Shown here piece by piece: positions 1 through 11,570 of a stretch of DNA of 37,857 bases. Where the stretch lies: positions 1-37,857 of the forward strand of contig JAANSK020188877.1 in assembly GCA_011763485.2 (NCBI GenBank). Direction: 5' to 3'. The position numbers and the translations under genes were made by a program. The DNA comes from Isoetes engelmannii. Taxonomy: Eukaryota > Streptophyta > Lycopodiopsida > Isoetales > Isoetaceae. The first letter of the stretch is position 1. Each line of letters starts with the position of its first letter. Below the pieces are notes generated by a model. It was given only the letters and a program-made list of their open reading frames with translations, ran no database searches and had not been told where the DNA came from.

Positions 1-80
1 ATGTACTGTTCCGTCGCATGTCCAATTGGATGCTGCCTTTGTGGCGCGACGTTAAAATGCTTATCTTATCTTATCTTCAC
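1..80 (+). mobile_element. LINE 3' end (3' UTR plus TTATC tail)
   Basis: The first bases match, in inverted orientation, the segment at 37116-37155. The shared core is CATGTCCRATTGGAYGCTGC, at 17-36 here and 37128-37147 on the minus strand there, followed in both by GTGGCGYGAC. Here the segment ends in about three TTATC units (60-77); the other copy ends in GATG units. A conserved 3' UTR followed by a copy-specific short tandem repeat is typical of LINE 3' ends. The rest of this copy lies outside the window. Confidence 0.5.
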
Positions 81-737
81 CCCAAGCCTGCCCTACTGCT
101 AGTTTATTTTCCTCTTTAGCATGCTTGCCTAATCCCTCACAACATCTCATTGCTTCCTAGCCTATCCACGTGTATAGCCCGCTAGTGGGTGCATAGTGGG
201 CACCCCCCTAGTGTGTCTGAAGGAATGACAACATAAGATACCTAAGATTATATAACACGTGGGCACCCAATCAGTAACATGCATCCCAGCGTCCACAATG
301 TTAATATGAAATGCCAATTGTTTGACTGAAACTTATATTTCCATTCAAAGAAGAGTAGGTCAAGTTGAAAGCAAGTATTTGGTTTATAACCACCTAGGTT
401 AGCATTATAGAATTTATCTTCTAACCTTACAGCAAATAAATCAGGACTGTGGCAAACGTGAGCTTCAACAGTAGAAAAATCTTACCTTTTCGATGAAATA
501 ATGTAAGTCGAACAACATTTCTTTGCAGTTAATTTGTCCTTTAGTCTACTTTGTTTGCATGGTGCTGTCCGATATGATCTCCAGCAAATAACAATCTAAG
601 AAGTAGACATCAGATACAACGTCAAACGTTTCATTATGAACAAAAAAAGGTCAAAACTATTCGGCTTCTTTATGTTTAGGTTGATGACTTTTTGATTAAA
701 AGCAGGCAGAGTATGGAAGTCCAAATGGCTTTTAGCA
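81..737. other. Intergenic stretch, probable 5' region of the LAX gene
   Basis: I find no coding region, RNA gene or clear repeat here. It is AT-rich and precedes the start codon of the auxin carrier gene at 738, so it should contain that gene's promoter. I cannot point to a convincing TATA box or transcription start. Confidence 0.3.
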
Positions 738-2697
738 ATGGACGAACTGCAGCTTGAACACAGAGCAGAAGCTCCTCAGTTCATAAAAAATAAACGAAAT
801 TGGAAGCAAGAGGTTGGCAAAATTGTGTGGAATGGTGGCTCTTCCTGTGATGCCTGGTTCAGTGCAAGCACTGCCCAGGTTTTACTCTTCGCCTTTTTCC
901 ATTCAAATCAATTATGTTTTTTGCAATTCTTGCATGTCATGTTTCAGGTAGCTCAGGTCCTCTTAATCTTGCCACATTCATTTGCTCAAATGGGCCTTGC
1001 TTCAGGCATAGCATTCCAAGTTGCATATGCACTCATGGGTTGCTGGAGCTGTTACATGATAGTCTGGCTTTATGCAGATTACAGACATAGAAAAGAAACC
1101 ATTGAAAAGGTTAACTTCAAAAACCATCATATTCAGGTACTTCCAAACAGTCTTATACATGACCTTGCTTTAAACATACTGACTTGCAGTGAATCAGTTT
1201 TTTGAAGTTGCAGATGGCCTGCTAGGTCCATTCTGGAAAGTAGCAGTGCTGAATTTCTCTTCCACTCTTTTGTTCTTGACAGCCACCACACAATTGATTG
1301 CGTGCGGCAGGTATTTTAGTAGGATTATAACATTAGGACTCGTATTACTTCAGGACTTATAAAATTTTCAGTGCTGCCTGACAGCATTGCTTACTACATC
1401 AATGATAAGTTGGACAAGAGAACATGGACTCTGATACTTGGAATTGGTGGCTTGGTTACTGCCCTTATTCCTACTGCGCAAAACTACCGCATATGCTCCT
1501 CCTTGGGGATTGTGATGACTACTTATACTGCTTGGTATATGACCATTGCCTCTGTGCTTCATGGACAAGTTTCTACCTTCTTGAGTTGAATTAACAGGAT
1601 CTCCTAGTTCTTATATTTCTGATTGAAAATGCCATCTTTCTTTCAAAGCAACAGCAAGGAGACATCAAGCATAGGGGGCCCATAAGCTATACAGGTTATT
1701 ACTCGGGCGCAACAAACATACTGTTTGCATTTGGTGGACATGCAGTGACAATAATACTGTAAAGCGTATTTAAGTCATATAAGCCATATAATCAATCAGA
1801 TATTGACAGTTCAGCTTACATCTTTTATAGTGAGATCATGCATCCTATGAAGAAACTGAGTACAAGTGGGTGTACTTCTGTGCAATATTATATATACTCT
1901 CTCTTACAATACCTTGTGCCACGTCTGTATATTGGGCACATGGAGATAACATGTTGAACAGCTCCATTGGGCTGGCAGCTCTTCCCAAAAGCAAACACCG
2001 AGATGCGGCTGCAGTACTTATGCTAATTCACCAGGTTTAAACCCAACAAGCTATTTTCTCCAATATGAGTTGAGCAAACAGTTTTTCCATATACTTTTGT
2101 TTCCTTAGGCATTATTACTAATGTTAATATTTACCTTTGTAGTTCATAGAATTTGGCATGATTGCTCTACCAAATAATCTGTTATGGGAGAAGCTGGTCG
2201 GTGCGCATCATCAAGGCTCACACCTGCTTAGATCACCATCAAGGCTTCCACTTATTTTGGCGATGTGGTTCATTGCATCGATGGTTCCATTTTGTAGTAT
2301 TGTAAATTCTGCAGTTGGAGCTCTTATCACTAGTGTTATAGTATACATGCTACCATGCCTTGCACATATGGTGTACTATCAGGATGCTGCTGCTCGTAAG
2401 GTAAATCGAAGCTTTGACGTTGTTTTAAGGAACTTGATATTTGAAGACTCTGTTGAGGAAAGATGCAGACATGCTTATTAAATTAATGTGGGAACTATAA
2501 AATAGCATAGAGAAGCCGCCTTTCTGGATGCCGTCTTGGAGCGGTGTCTACTGCATCAATTTGCAGTGGTCATATGGATGACCATTGTTTCAATTGGATT
2601 GGGATCTTGGGCAAGTGCTGTGGAGTTTGGACGAGAGGTTCATACATTTGGCCTTTTTGAAAAATGCTATCAGTGTGGAAGTATGGAGTCCCTGTAA
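738..2697 (+). pseudogene. LAX: AUX1/LAX auxin influx carrier, frameshifted
   Basis: This encodes an amino acid/auxin permease family protein that imports auxin with protons across the plasma membrane. Similarity runs the whole length of AUX1, from VWNGGSSCDAWFS through YYINDKLDKRTWT and GATNILFAFGGHAVT to HTFGLFEKCYQC, with hydrophobic segments throughout. Likely exons are 738-878, 948-1136, 1198-1306 or 1310, 1372-1568, 1655-1758, 1831-2034, 2143-2400 and about 2506-2697. Three places lose the frame. At the 1310/1372 junction, the GT donor leads into a stop, and only a GC donor at 1307 stays open. Near 1857, EIMHPMKK continues in another frame as EYKWVYFC. Near 2560, EKPPFWMPSW and FAVVIW lie in different frames. 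The last two look like single-base losses at short runs, so a recent pseudogene and assembly errors are both possible. Family identity is secure; intactness is not. Confidence 0.85.
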
Positions 2698-3201
2698 TGT
2701 AAGCAAATGAACTGGCTAGAAGATGCAATGCATAGCATACTTTATGAGACTAGTGCAACTTCTAATGGAATGCTAACTGCAATGTAGGCAATTATGCACA
2801 GTAAATATTATCTAAGAAACTATTTGATTAGATCTCTTTGAAGCCAATCTGATCACTAGATTCATGGCATCCCAGAGAGCAACCAGAACATGAGCTAAAT
2901 ATTCAATCTACGTTTGCCTTTTTTAGTGCTAGATTCTGAAAAAAAAAACCAAATAACATAAGCATCACGAAAGCCCTCAGTCCATGTCAACAGGAATGCA
3001 GAGCAATTTGCTACCAATTCAGGGCAAGGAGTTAACCATCACAGGAGACTAAAATAAAAAGCTAATTACAGAAACTTGAGCTTGTAAGGAATCAATGGTT
3101 CATCACATAGAGAATACTCCAAAAGGTAAGAGAAAAAGGCAAAAGAGAAGGGACCTTTCTGGAAAAAGGGAGGTCTAAAGGTGAGAATAAAAGAGACAGA
3201 A
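2698..3201. other. Intergenic, nothing recognised
   Basis: AT-rich spacer between the LAX gene and the next ORF. It holds a short A-run at about 2939-2948 and no coding or structural signal I can support. Confidence 0.3.
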
Positions 3202-3693
3202 ATGGGCAAAAGAGACCAAAAGGAGAAGAGAATGAGCTGCTGTAAGAGATCGCTGCCATGGCCGGACTGCCATATAAAAGCTGTGCGGAAGATGGTGGTG
3301 CAAAAGCCGCAGGGAACGACAGGGGACAGACGGTTGCCCCCTGCCATAGCTACCGGCACGTCACCGAGGTTATGGGAGCTCTTCCAGCGAGACGACCAGG
3401 ACGACTGCAACGTGGCTGGCCGAGGCAGCCCACCAGTCTTGAAGTTGGACCGCCACCCTCGTCCTACAAGTCAAACCTCATCCTCACCCTCATCCTCAGC
3501 ATCTTTCTTCACTGAGGCTGAGGAGGCACCTTGTAAACTACCTGGTGCAGTCCCTTTTATATGGGAAGAGATTCCTGGCACCCCTAAGAGACTTCTCAGC
3601 ATCGCACCCCGTATGCTACATACTAGCACCTCTATTTTCTGTGTTTACAAGAAATTCCCATACCGCCGTTCCAAGCGAAACTCTTGGAACTGA
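3202..3693 (+). CDS. Small plant protein with VPFxWEEIPGTPK motif
   Basis: Open frame of 163 residues from the ATG at 3202; the frame is open to 3181 but begins there with GTG. The protein is basic at its N-terminus (KRDQKEKR), then has MVVQKPQGTTGDRRLPPAI and SPRLWELFQRDD, a Ser-rich linker, and AEEAPCKLPGAVPFIWEEIPG followed by TPKR. The W-E-x-x-P-G-x-P-K core is shared by several uncharacterised plant families, including DUF688 proteins; no biochemical role is known to me. The final 40 residues look less conserved and could be intron read-through, because the frame simply runs to a stop. It may therefore be a first exon or a truncated copy. A second ATG at 3232 (MSCCKRSLPW) is also plausible. 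Confidence 0.5.
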   Translation: MGKRDQKEKRMSCCKRSLPWPDCHIKAVRKMVVQKPQGTTGDRRLPPAIATGTSPRLWELFQRDDQDDCNVAGRGSPPVLKLDRHPRPTSQTSSSPSSSASFFTEAEEAPCKLPGAVPFIWEEIPGTPKRLLSIAPRMLHTSTSIFCVYKKFPYRRSKRNSWN

Positions 3694-4639
3694 GTATGTT
3701 TGTACAAGCATTCATTGTCTACAAGTATTCCATTGTTGATTGAATTGCTCTCGTATTTGCATCTTATATTATAACCACAAACCAAGCCAATTGATTCTAG
3801 ACATACAGTTGGAAAGCATAGTCAAGGGCCTTTCAAGAAAGAAATGAATCAAGCATGTAGTAGTTGACATTCAATATACGTCTAATGTTGTATGGTCACT
3901 TCCTTATAGAGCTTGATCATGTAATAACAACATAGAGAAGGAATTGAATCATAAGAATTTCGACTTGAGGTGCTGTCGGCTACAATTTCAATTTGTTATC
4001 TACAATCCTTTATAACAGGCATTCTAATTTCTCTAACTCTAAGTTGAAAGCATGTATAAGAAAATATGGGTAAATCTCTAACTCTAAGTTGAAGGCATGT
4101 ATAAGAAAATATTGGTAATAATGAACTCGTAAATTTGAATGAACAACTTTGATCATGCACTTCTCTGCAGGGGTTTTCCGTATATAATCCAGATGGTTGC
4201 AAGGGTTTCCCATATATAATCCAGATGGTAGCACTTTACACACATGTAATAATTTATATGCAACTTCCCACCATATGAATCTTGTAAGAGATCCTTTCTA
4301 TGTAAAGGACGAGCTTCCATTTGAGACCCCACGAAAAGAATCCATTTGAAAAAACCTCCTATCTCTACCTATCTCTAAACCACATATAGCTCATGGATTA
4401 TTTTCTTTCCTTTTTAGCAGACTTGCTTAACACGAGATGCACCGTTTCTAGTAATTCTAAGGTGTCCACGTTGCAGTCCAGCTCAGCATTTTTCAACCTA
4501 ACCTGTTAGATCATAGAATTTCTACATCAACGATCAAGGAAATTGGAAAAATTAAGGAAATTACCTCCGATTGTGAAATATCTGTGCATGCCCGGTAGAT
4601 GCAAACTTTGGAGACGATGCTCCTAAATTCCAAATTTTT
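3694..4639. other. Intergenic with two short tandem duplications
   Basis: No gene is recognised. Two imperfect duplications are visible. A 45-bp unit containing CTCTAACTCTAAGTTGAA starts at 4031 and 4076. A unit of about 31 bp containing TATATAATCCAGATGGT starts at 4172 and 4203. ORFs reported across them on the minus strand are artefacts of the repeats. Confidence 0.5.
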
Positions 4640-4867
4640 TTGAACTTGATGGGTGTGGATGGATATAGCTGCAGCGATAACTTACTCTCTGGAGCTCATG
4701 CATCAATTAATCAATTAATGCATAAAGCCGCTGGCAAGGGATATGCGCCTATGCCATCGAAGTTTGGGGATTTTACAATCCCTTATAATGCATATCCAGA
4801 AGGGGGAATTATATTTGCAAGGCATGAGTTTGAGGAGCTTGCGGTGGAAAATCTTGAGTCTTCTTGA
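4640..4867 (+). CDS. Hypothetical 75-residue ORF
   Basis: Open frame MNLMGVDGYSCSDNLL to VENLESS. The stretch GKGYAPMPSKFGDFTIPY is followed by NAYPEGGIIFARHEFEEL. This has the composition of a globular protein and does not look like random translation, but I do not recognise the family. The frame is open upstream of the ATG, so it may be an exon or a remnant of a larger gene. There is no acceptable neighbour to join it to. Confidence 0.25.
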   Translation: MNLMGVDGYSCSDNLLSGAHASINQLMHKAAGKGYAPMPSKFGDFTIPYNAYPEGGIIFARHEFEELAVENLESS

Positions 4868-5400
4868 AATTATAAACAAGTTTACACCGTGAGTACTCTA
4901 ATCGCTCAGCAATTAATGGGTCCTTAAGGAAATGCATAGTCTGTATTTTTTTGGTTGTCTATTTGTTAAACAATCTGTTGTTCATCCGTAACTAGTTGCT
5001 AATCATGGATTCATTCAGGGTCTGGACAGTGCTTTGTTTATATTTAGATTTTTCTTTCCTTTGCTAGGTAGAACACAGTAAACATTTGAATTAAGAAGCA
5101 GTAAAGAATGCTCCTAAGATGGGCATTAAATGAGCATTTATGATGTTAGGCAATATGTACACAGTAATAATGGTTGATGCATTAAGACAATCATTTTTAA
5201 TCAGCTGATTTATGCTGTTTGGGAGAGGAGACTCATGGATGAGTTGGTTATATCACAAGAATGACTTAAGCTGAAAAGAAAATGCATACTGAATTACTGA
5301 ATTACAAAGACTCTGCCAGTTGCTTGCTTTGAAAGAAAGGTGGCGCAAGGCAGCAAAAGAAACTATACTGCTTAAAGCTGGTCTTAGTAATGCTGAGGCT
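4868..5400. other. Intergenic, nothing recognised
   Basis: AT-rich spacer without a coding frame, RNA gene or repeat that I can support. Confidence 0.3.
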
Positions 5401-5410
5401 TTATAAGGTC

Positions 5411-5543
5411 TTCAAGCAAAATTGACGCTTATGAACTTCATAGAAAGAAAGAAAGAAAAATTGACGCTTATGAACTTCATAGAAAGAAAGGAAGGAAGGA
5501 AGGAAGGAAGGAAGGAAGGAAGGAAGGAAGGAAGGAAGGAAGG
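5411..5543 (+). repeat. GGAA microsatellite beside a 43-bp tandem duplication
   Basis: A unit beginning AAATTGACGCTTATGAACTT and ending in GAAA repeats occurs twice, at about 5417 and 5459. The second copy runs into roughly fourteen GGAA units ending near 5543. ORFs translating as KEGRKEG or FLPSFLPS across this array are artefacts. Confidence 0.85.
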
Positions 5544-6015
5544 ATACATTTTTAACGTCCCGAGATATGGGACGGCCCACCACACATATTTACATTGCGT
5601 CTGTGGGTTTTGAAGCCCACAGTTCAAAGATAGAGAAAAACAAGGGGTGGGAGGGGAAGGAAAACTATCTGCTTCAATGGAAAACCTCAATAAAAAGTTA
5701 GAGAAGGAAGGACTTATTGCAGGCCTGGGTACAACAAAGACTACCTTGCTTTTTTAGGATGGCGAATGGCATTTTTGCAACACCATGGCTCAGTTTACAA
5801 AAACAGATAAGATCTTCTAGTGGTTTCTTTTCCTGCCTAGCACTCTCGGATGGGGTAGCAAACGCCTTCCAATTGGTAGCTTGTTTTTTTCCCCCTTTTT
5901 TTTTTTTTTTAAGGTCGAATCATGTATTCATCACAATCATTTATGGTGCAGTACATATACATCACAAAAAGCCAATCAATTCCAGGCAAAGGACTCGAGT
6001 AATTTATATATTATA
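5544..6015. other. Intergenic with T tract
   Basis: No gene is supported. A T-rich tract lies at about 5881-5911. Short frames such as the one at 5717 have no recognisable content. Confidence 0.3.
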
Positions 6016-6043
6016 CTAGTAACGGTGCACAGCGTTGCTGGGC
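6016..6043 (-). mobile_element. Helitron-type 3' terminus
   Basis: Read on the minus strand, GCCCAGC AAC GCTGTGC forms a hairpin with one mismatch in the stem. It is followed by seven bases and then CTAG, with T just beyond. A small hairpin close to a CTRR end with insertion between A and T is the diagnostic 3' end of Helitrons. The body would extend to higher coordinates; I cannot find its TC 5' end. Confidence 0.45.
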
Positions 6044-6096
6044 ATAAGTTAAAAACGTGTCAATGATGAAACTTAGGTATAAGGAATAAGCCAGCA

Positions 6097-6312
6097 GTGG
6101 GAAAGAAGAGGACAGTAGGCCTTCACTCCATGTTGTATTGATGTTGTGCATATACTGTTTATTATTGTTTATTAAGTTGAATGATGGAGTTTTGTTGCTC
6201 TAATGTGGGAAAGAAGAGGAAAGTAGACCTTCACTCCATGTTGTGTTGATGTTGCACAAATACTGTTTAGTATTGCTTATTAAATTGAATGATGGAGTTT
6301 TATTGCTCTAAT
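6097..6312. repeat. Two-copy 108-bp tandem repeat
   Basis: Copies at 6097-6204 and 6205-6312 both begin GTGGGAAAGAAGAGGA and end TTGCTCTAAT, differing at about a dozen positions. There is no coding content. The repeat lies just inside the Helitron-type end and may belong to that element. Confidence 0.8.
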
Positions 6313-6539
6313 GTGCATTTTAAGTTATGTGGTTGAATCTTGTTATTTTTCCCTGATGTAAGTTATCTATTATAGCTTGTTAGTATGTTGCACTAATGTG
6401 ACCTCACCACCAATCCTGAACAGAAAAGTGCAAAAGGTAACATTACGCCTCGATAAGTTGGACTATAATATAGTTATAAAGTCCAAAGTTTTGTAATAAA
6501 GGATTGGGTCACCTTAACCTCCTATAAATATGATGATTC

Positions 6540-7930
6540 CTACATCATATAGCAATAATATAAAAGCAAAGAAAACCACAGTACTTCTCAAGTCTCCTTA
6601 CGAGCACAAAAGGAGAAGCGAGTTGCTACTAGTTCACCCCCTACTCCACCTACCCAACGCACTTGCATCTCTTTATCTTCTGCTTCTCCTAGTGTTTCTG
6701 TGACTCATGTTTCTATCTCAACTACCAGACTTACTCCTCCGAGTATCCCTTCTGCTACATACATAGCTTCATCGTCTGCCACAATGGCTCCATCTCGCTC
6801 TATTCCCCCAATTTTTTTCCTCTATCCCTCCTCCAGTCTTTTCGCTCGCGTTTGCGGGACCCTCCGTGGGCCATTCCTTGCCGATGACTGTAGGTTTCTA
6901 TAGCCCCTTCTCCCTCTTATATGGTGCCACAACTGTTACAGACACTCCAGTTGCAGATGACTCAAATCCAGAACTTGCAGTTTTCACTTGCAACTAATGC
7001 TTCGGTTCATGAGCAGATTGAGGCCCTCCGGTGTGAGGTCCGGGAGCGCGTGTCGCGGGCTATTCCCAACTTTAAGCGGGAGTCTTCGTGCCATCAGTAT
7101 GAGTTTTTGTCTGCCACAGAGGCCAGGTTCCAGGAACTGCATGCACGCTTGACGTCTTTATCTCCTCGGATGAGAGCATGCTAGGGTGTGCCTATTTTTG
7201 TATCTATTGGGGGCCCAAAAAGTAGCAAAAAGTACCTTAACACTTGATAGTTTGAGGGCTTGATAAGATCTTATTAAACATGAAGTTTGAATGTCAAAGC
7301 AGTCTTTCTTGATTCTAACATCAATGTCTTGATCTTAATTATAGGTCTGCTGTGTTTTTTATTTGTATTTCTAAATTTTGAAAATCTTATAATGAAAAGA
7401 AAAACAGAAAAGTAATCAACTTTTAAGTACTCTGAGTATGGACTTTGGGAGATGCCAAAAGTGGTACACCCTAGCATACTTCGTGTTCCTGAAGCAGTCT
7501 TTCAGATAATTGAGGACGGTAAAATAGCTACTTTGCAAAGATTGAAATTTTTTATTATCGTCGACCGCGAGGGTTATGACATTGCTATAGATTTTGATGA
7601 TCATGCCGGTCCTGCCTTGTCGGCTGATGATTCTAGAAAATTGAAGTTGGATAGACAGATACATCGTGATCGGCGTCCTTCCTCCAGCTTGACTGCATCC
7701 ATTCCTAGCTCTGCTTTCACGTCCGCCCCTCAGTCCTAGTTTGCTTCGTCTCGGTTTGGTGCTCGGCTATTTTGTACTTTTTGTGGTCAATCTGGTCATC
7801 GCATCAAGACTTGCAATGCTCTCAATCTCGTTGCTCTCCCTCCCATCGCACCTTGAAACCCTGCAGTCCCTGCTCGTGCCCCATATTTACCCTGACCTGG
7901 TGCTTGAGATTTTTGCTTTCATAATTTGAA
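6540..7930 (+). mobile_element. Broken LTR-retroelement gag fragment
   Basis: Three frames show retroelement gag character: a Ser/Thr/Pro-rich part (6700-6900), a Gln- and Leu-rich helical part (6921-7180), and a CCHC zinc knuckle CTFCGQSGHRIKTC at about 7774-7815. The knuckle fits C-x2-C-x4-H-x4-C, which binds nucleic acid in gag proteins. The fragment has several breaks and no recognisable protease, integrase or reverse transcriptase nearby, so it is an old fossil. Its superfamily is not decided. Confidence 0.5.
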
Positions 7931-9350
7931 GTGTACTTAACGTTTTTCCTTTATATATGCTTTGATCTCGGAGTCATATTGCAAAATTATTCGTTGTAGG
8001 CCTTAGGTGTGTTGGTTTTTTTTCGCTTATTGATAATGTAGAGTGATTGTAAATTGGATGGGGTGCTAGGATTGAGGTGGACCAATTTTTTTGTGTTTTA
8101 AAAGGTTTGAGCTTTATTTGGTCTAGAGGGGGTGCTAGGTGGTTGTGCTAATTGTTGTTTGCTTTGGGTAGGTCAGGATTTCCAAGTTTCAATTATTTTA
8201 CGTATGATGTTAGGTCTAGTTTAGCTGTTTTTCATTTTTTAACCTGATAGATGATAATTAGGGACTAGTTGGGTTGATTCTTGTTGTTCACACTTTCTCT
8301 TTCTTTCACCGGGTGCTTTGGTTACCTAAGTTGTCCCTTATCTTGGCTTTCATCCTACCCTTCACATTCCCCATAGTCTAGGTTCGCCTCGTCTTACTTT
8401 TACGATCCTTGAACAGATTCTGGTGTTCCCCTCCCGTGTTGAGTCCCTTGCATTGCTATCTCAGTTATCTCCCTCTCCAGAGTCACGTCTCTATACATTT
8501 AGGAGCATCTCAGCATCTTTAGGATAGGGGATCTTCAGGTAGGTTCCTCTTCTATTGGCCGATTTGTTGAGCCTTAGGACTCATCCTAGGAATGCCATGG
8601 TTCTATTGCGACACCAATAGAACCAACATTCCTTGGATGGGGACATCCTTTCATGCATTTCCTATTTATATGGCCTTCTTTGTCATCTCCCTTAGTTGAC
8701 GTTCTCTTGAGACTTTTTCATCTCTTTAGCTCCACCGAGTTTCCTCTCCCCTCCCCCCCCCCTGCGGGGCCTCATTTGAATTAGGTTAGTCATTTTGTGT
8801 TCTTTCAAGCGGTCGGGTGTTAGTTAAGGCGTAGTTCGGTGGCCTCTGGTTCTTGTACTTTGTCTCTTTTACATTCTCGATGTCGTAGGGTAGCCTCCGA
8901 GGAAGTAGCAACCTGATGGTTTGTTGTGACACTCGGTTGGTCGACCGTCTCTCTTGGCGTGGCCCTGCGGCCTCCGAGCATTTATATTGTTTTTTGGCAT
9001 TCGATTTCGCATGCTCTCATAGGCCGTCTAACTTCCTAATAGGTGTTTTTTCTTCTTCCAGGTTTCATTTCCTAATCCTTTTTTTGTCAGATTAATGTGG
9101 TTTGTAGTCGAGTGGGGCATCAATTTACATCAAACAAATCTGAGGTCCTTGTTGCTTTCAAGCTTTGTTCAAAAGGCGTGTTGTAGCTTTCGACCTGTGG
9201 AGCACCATTTTTTGGCATCTTCAGCATTCACAATGTTTGTATTTGACGTGCTTCTTTTATCACTACGATGCTCTCGATGAGTGTTTAACTTTTAGAGCAT
9301 CGATCTTTTGGCATCAAGATTACTTTTCTTTTATATCCCTACTTTGGGAC
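7931..9350 (+). repeat. Decayed T-rich repeat DNA
   Basis: The plus strand is rich in T and G and poor in A, with many short broken frames and no surviving domain. This is the look of an old methylated transposon decayed by C-to-T change, probably continuing the gag fragment to its left. An imperfect stem-loop lies at 8587-8636 (arms GGTTCTATTG and CAATAGAACC, extended by AGGAATG/CATTCCT). No gene is supported. Confidence 0.35.
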
Positions 9351-11570
9351 TTATTGTACAAAGAATTTTCAAAGCTCAATGAGAACACCACTCTACTTCA
9401 TATCAGAACTAGAAGAAAGGCCAAAGCAACGACAAGGAGAAATGTGCAAAGTAGAACGACTAGGGTAGATCAGGCGACTGGACCAAAGAAGAATAAAAAA
9501 AGGCTGAGCAAGGCGAATCAAAGGGCATGATAAATGATCACCAAGAAGGCAAAGAACTACAGCAAGTCACGAGGTGAGGCGAACAAATGACGGGGAGCAG
9601 ATAACTAAAACGGCCACGACGATTCAAGAGGTAAATTCAAGAGATAAGGAGGAACAACGAGTGTGGATAATGGAGTAAAGGCTCAAAATGCGGAATAAAG
9701 GAGTGTGGAGAATGGGGTAAAAGCTCAAAATGCAGGATAAAAGAGATGAACAAGATAAAACAATGAAATAGATGAGAAAAAAAAGGGTTTGTGAACAGAT
9801 GAACACTGCACATTGAGACAACATAGTTAAGGTCGGATAATGCAGATCTCTAATAGGCTCACAGAGGTAACAATGAGAAAAAACTGAGGAAAGAGTGCTC
9901 AAAGACGTCGATGGGCAAAGACTGAGAAATTATGGTTGGGGAGCATGCACCTATCTAGAGAAAACATACTAATAACACCATAACAGAAAAAATGATCTGC
10001 CCAATCATAACAATAGAGCAAACGAGTAACCTGCCTATCTTAATGTTGGAAGAAAGGACTATAGAATATGAATAGATGCAAAACTAGTGAAAAGTATTCT
10101 CAAGGAACTAGAAAAAAAAAACACCCAAGTTAACCATAGAGCATGCATCCATGGAATACTAGGAAATAACAATTGCAATGGAAAGGAAAAAACTCGAAAA
10201 GATATGGACTCAAAGAAAGAACCTCCATCTCCAAACCAACCACAATAAAAATATAATAATAACATAATTTCGACGCAAAAAAGAAAGAGAGAAAGAGAAA
10301 GAGAAAGAGAAAGAGAAAGAGAAAGAGAAAGAGAAAGAGAAAGAAAAAGAAAAACGATCTTAGCTAAAAGAACCTAGAAGGCATATAACCTACCTATACT
10401 GACACTGGAAACAAAAAGAGAAAGAGAAAGAGAAAGAGAAAGAGAAAGAGAAAGAGAAAGAGAAAGAGAAAGAAAAAGAGAAAGAGAAAGAGAAAGAGAA
10501 AGAAAAAGAAAAAGAAAAACGATCTTAGCTAAAAGAACCTAGAAGGCATATAACCTACCTATACTGACACTGGAAACAAGGGCTATAGAACATGAGTTGA
10601 CGTAAACTAGCGAAGGGATACTCAAGAAACAAGACAAAGCTGAAAGTAACCTAGGGACGAGGGAGCCATAGTGGACGAAGAGCCATGTGTGCTAGCCCCT
10701 AAATCAAAGGCCAACTCAAAGTGGAAAATGAAGAAGGATGTGACTAAAACATCAAAAAAGACCTACTTAGAATGGTCATAAAGAATAAGACGAAAATATG
10801 CTACACAATAAGCATGGCATACTAAAAAGGAAACAATGACAAAGAGCCCATTCACATGTAAAAGAGCAAAAAAGAGTACATGTCATCAACCAAAATCTTG
10901 AAACAAAAAACAAAAACTAAATTCAAGATAGCAAATAAAAACCAACGAAAATCAAGCACCTAAAGGGATAAGACAACTATATCATAAGATCAAATAGACA
11001 GTGAAGCATTATCAATCCTCCTATATATGTGTAACTCGTGAAACGTGTTATCCTGGAGCAACACACAAAAATCATAGCTATCACGAGATGTGCAGATCCA
11101 ACAAGATTATCCAGAAGCGTGAATAAAATGGAGACTAATGTGCGAAGAGGAAAAAGTTCGACAACAAACTGCACCAAAATTACATAACAAGCGTACAAAC
11201 ACCTACAAACTAGCGACCCATATGCTCCTTATGACCATGCATGCATGGACATCCCATGACCCAACTTAGAACATGCCCCAAACAAAAAGGATCCTCTAAA
11301 AAAAACGTCAAAATTGGAGATAATGGAAAGCCAAATCCAGGGCTAAACCTTGCAACAAGAACTACGTAACTCCCCAAAACCGACCAGGTGCAAGAAATGA
11401 TAAGAATAATAGAAATGCCCCTCCCAAAAAAAATGGAGAAAATGAATGAATATAGAGATGAGAAAAATGTAAAGGAATGCCACAACCCACAGAAAATAAA
11501 AACATAGCAGTAACAAACAACCTAGAAGCTTGGAATCAGACAATGCACAATGTTCGCAATGCTTTGGGCG
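9351..11570 (-). repeat. Decayed A-rich repeat DNA, opposite skew
   Basis: From about 9.35 kb the plus strand becomes rich in A and G and poor in T, the mirror image of the preceding segment, so the decayed strand is now the minus strand. It holds two GAGAAA arrays and a diverged internal duplication: the text at 10031-10110 resembles that at 10554-10633. No protein domain survives in either direction. Confidence 0.35.
10281..10579. repeat. Compound GAGAAA arrays with duplicated 60-bp spacer
   Basis: Hexanucleotide arrays occupy 10281-10354 and about 10411-10519. Each is followed by the same 60-bp segment (10355-10414 and 10520-10579), beginning CGATCTTAGCTAAAAGAACC. The whole unit is therefore duplicated with a 165-bp period. 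Confidence 0.85.

Noticed and set aside
5401-5690. Proteins rich in KEGR or FLPS
   Set aside because: Translations of the GGAA microsatellite; the same applies to 27650-27982.
10281-10579. CRISPR-like array
   Set aside because: The repeats are a hexanucleotide microsatellite with a duplicated spacer. There are no distinct spacers, and the genome is eukaryotic.
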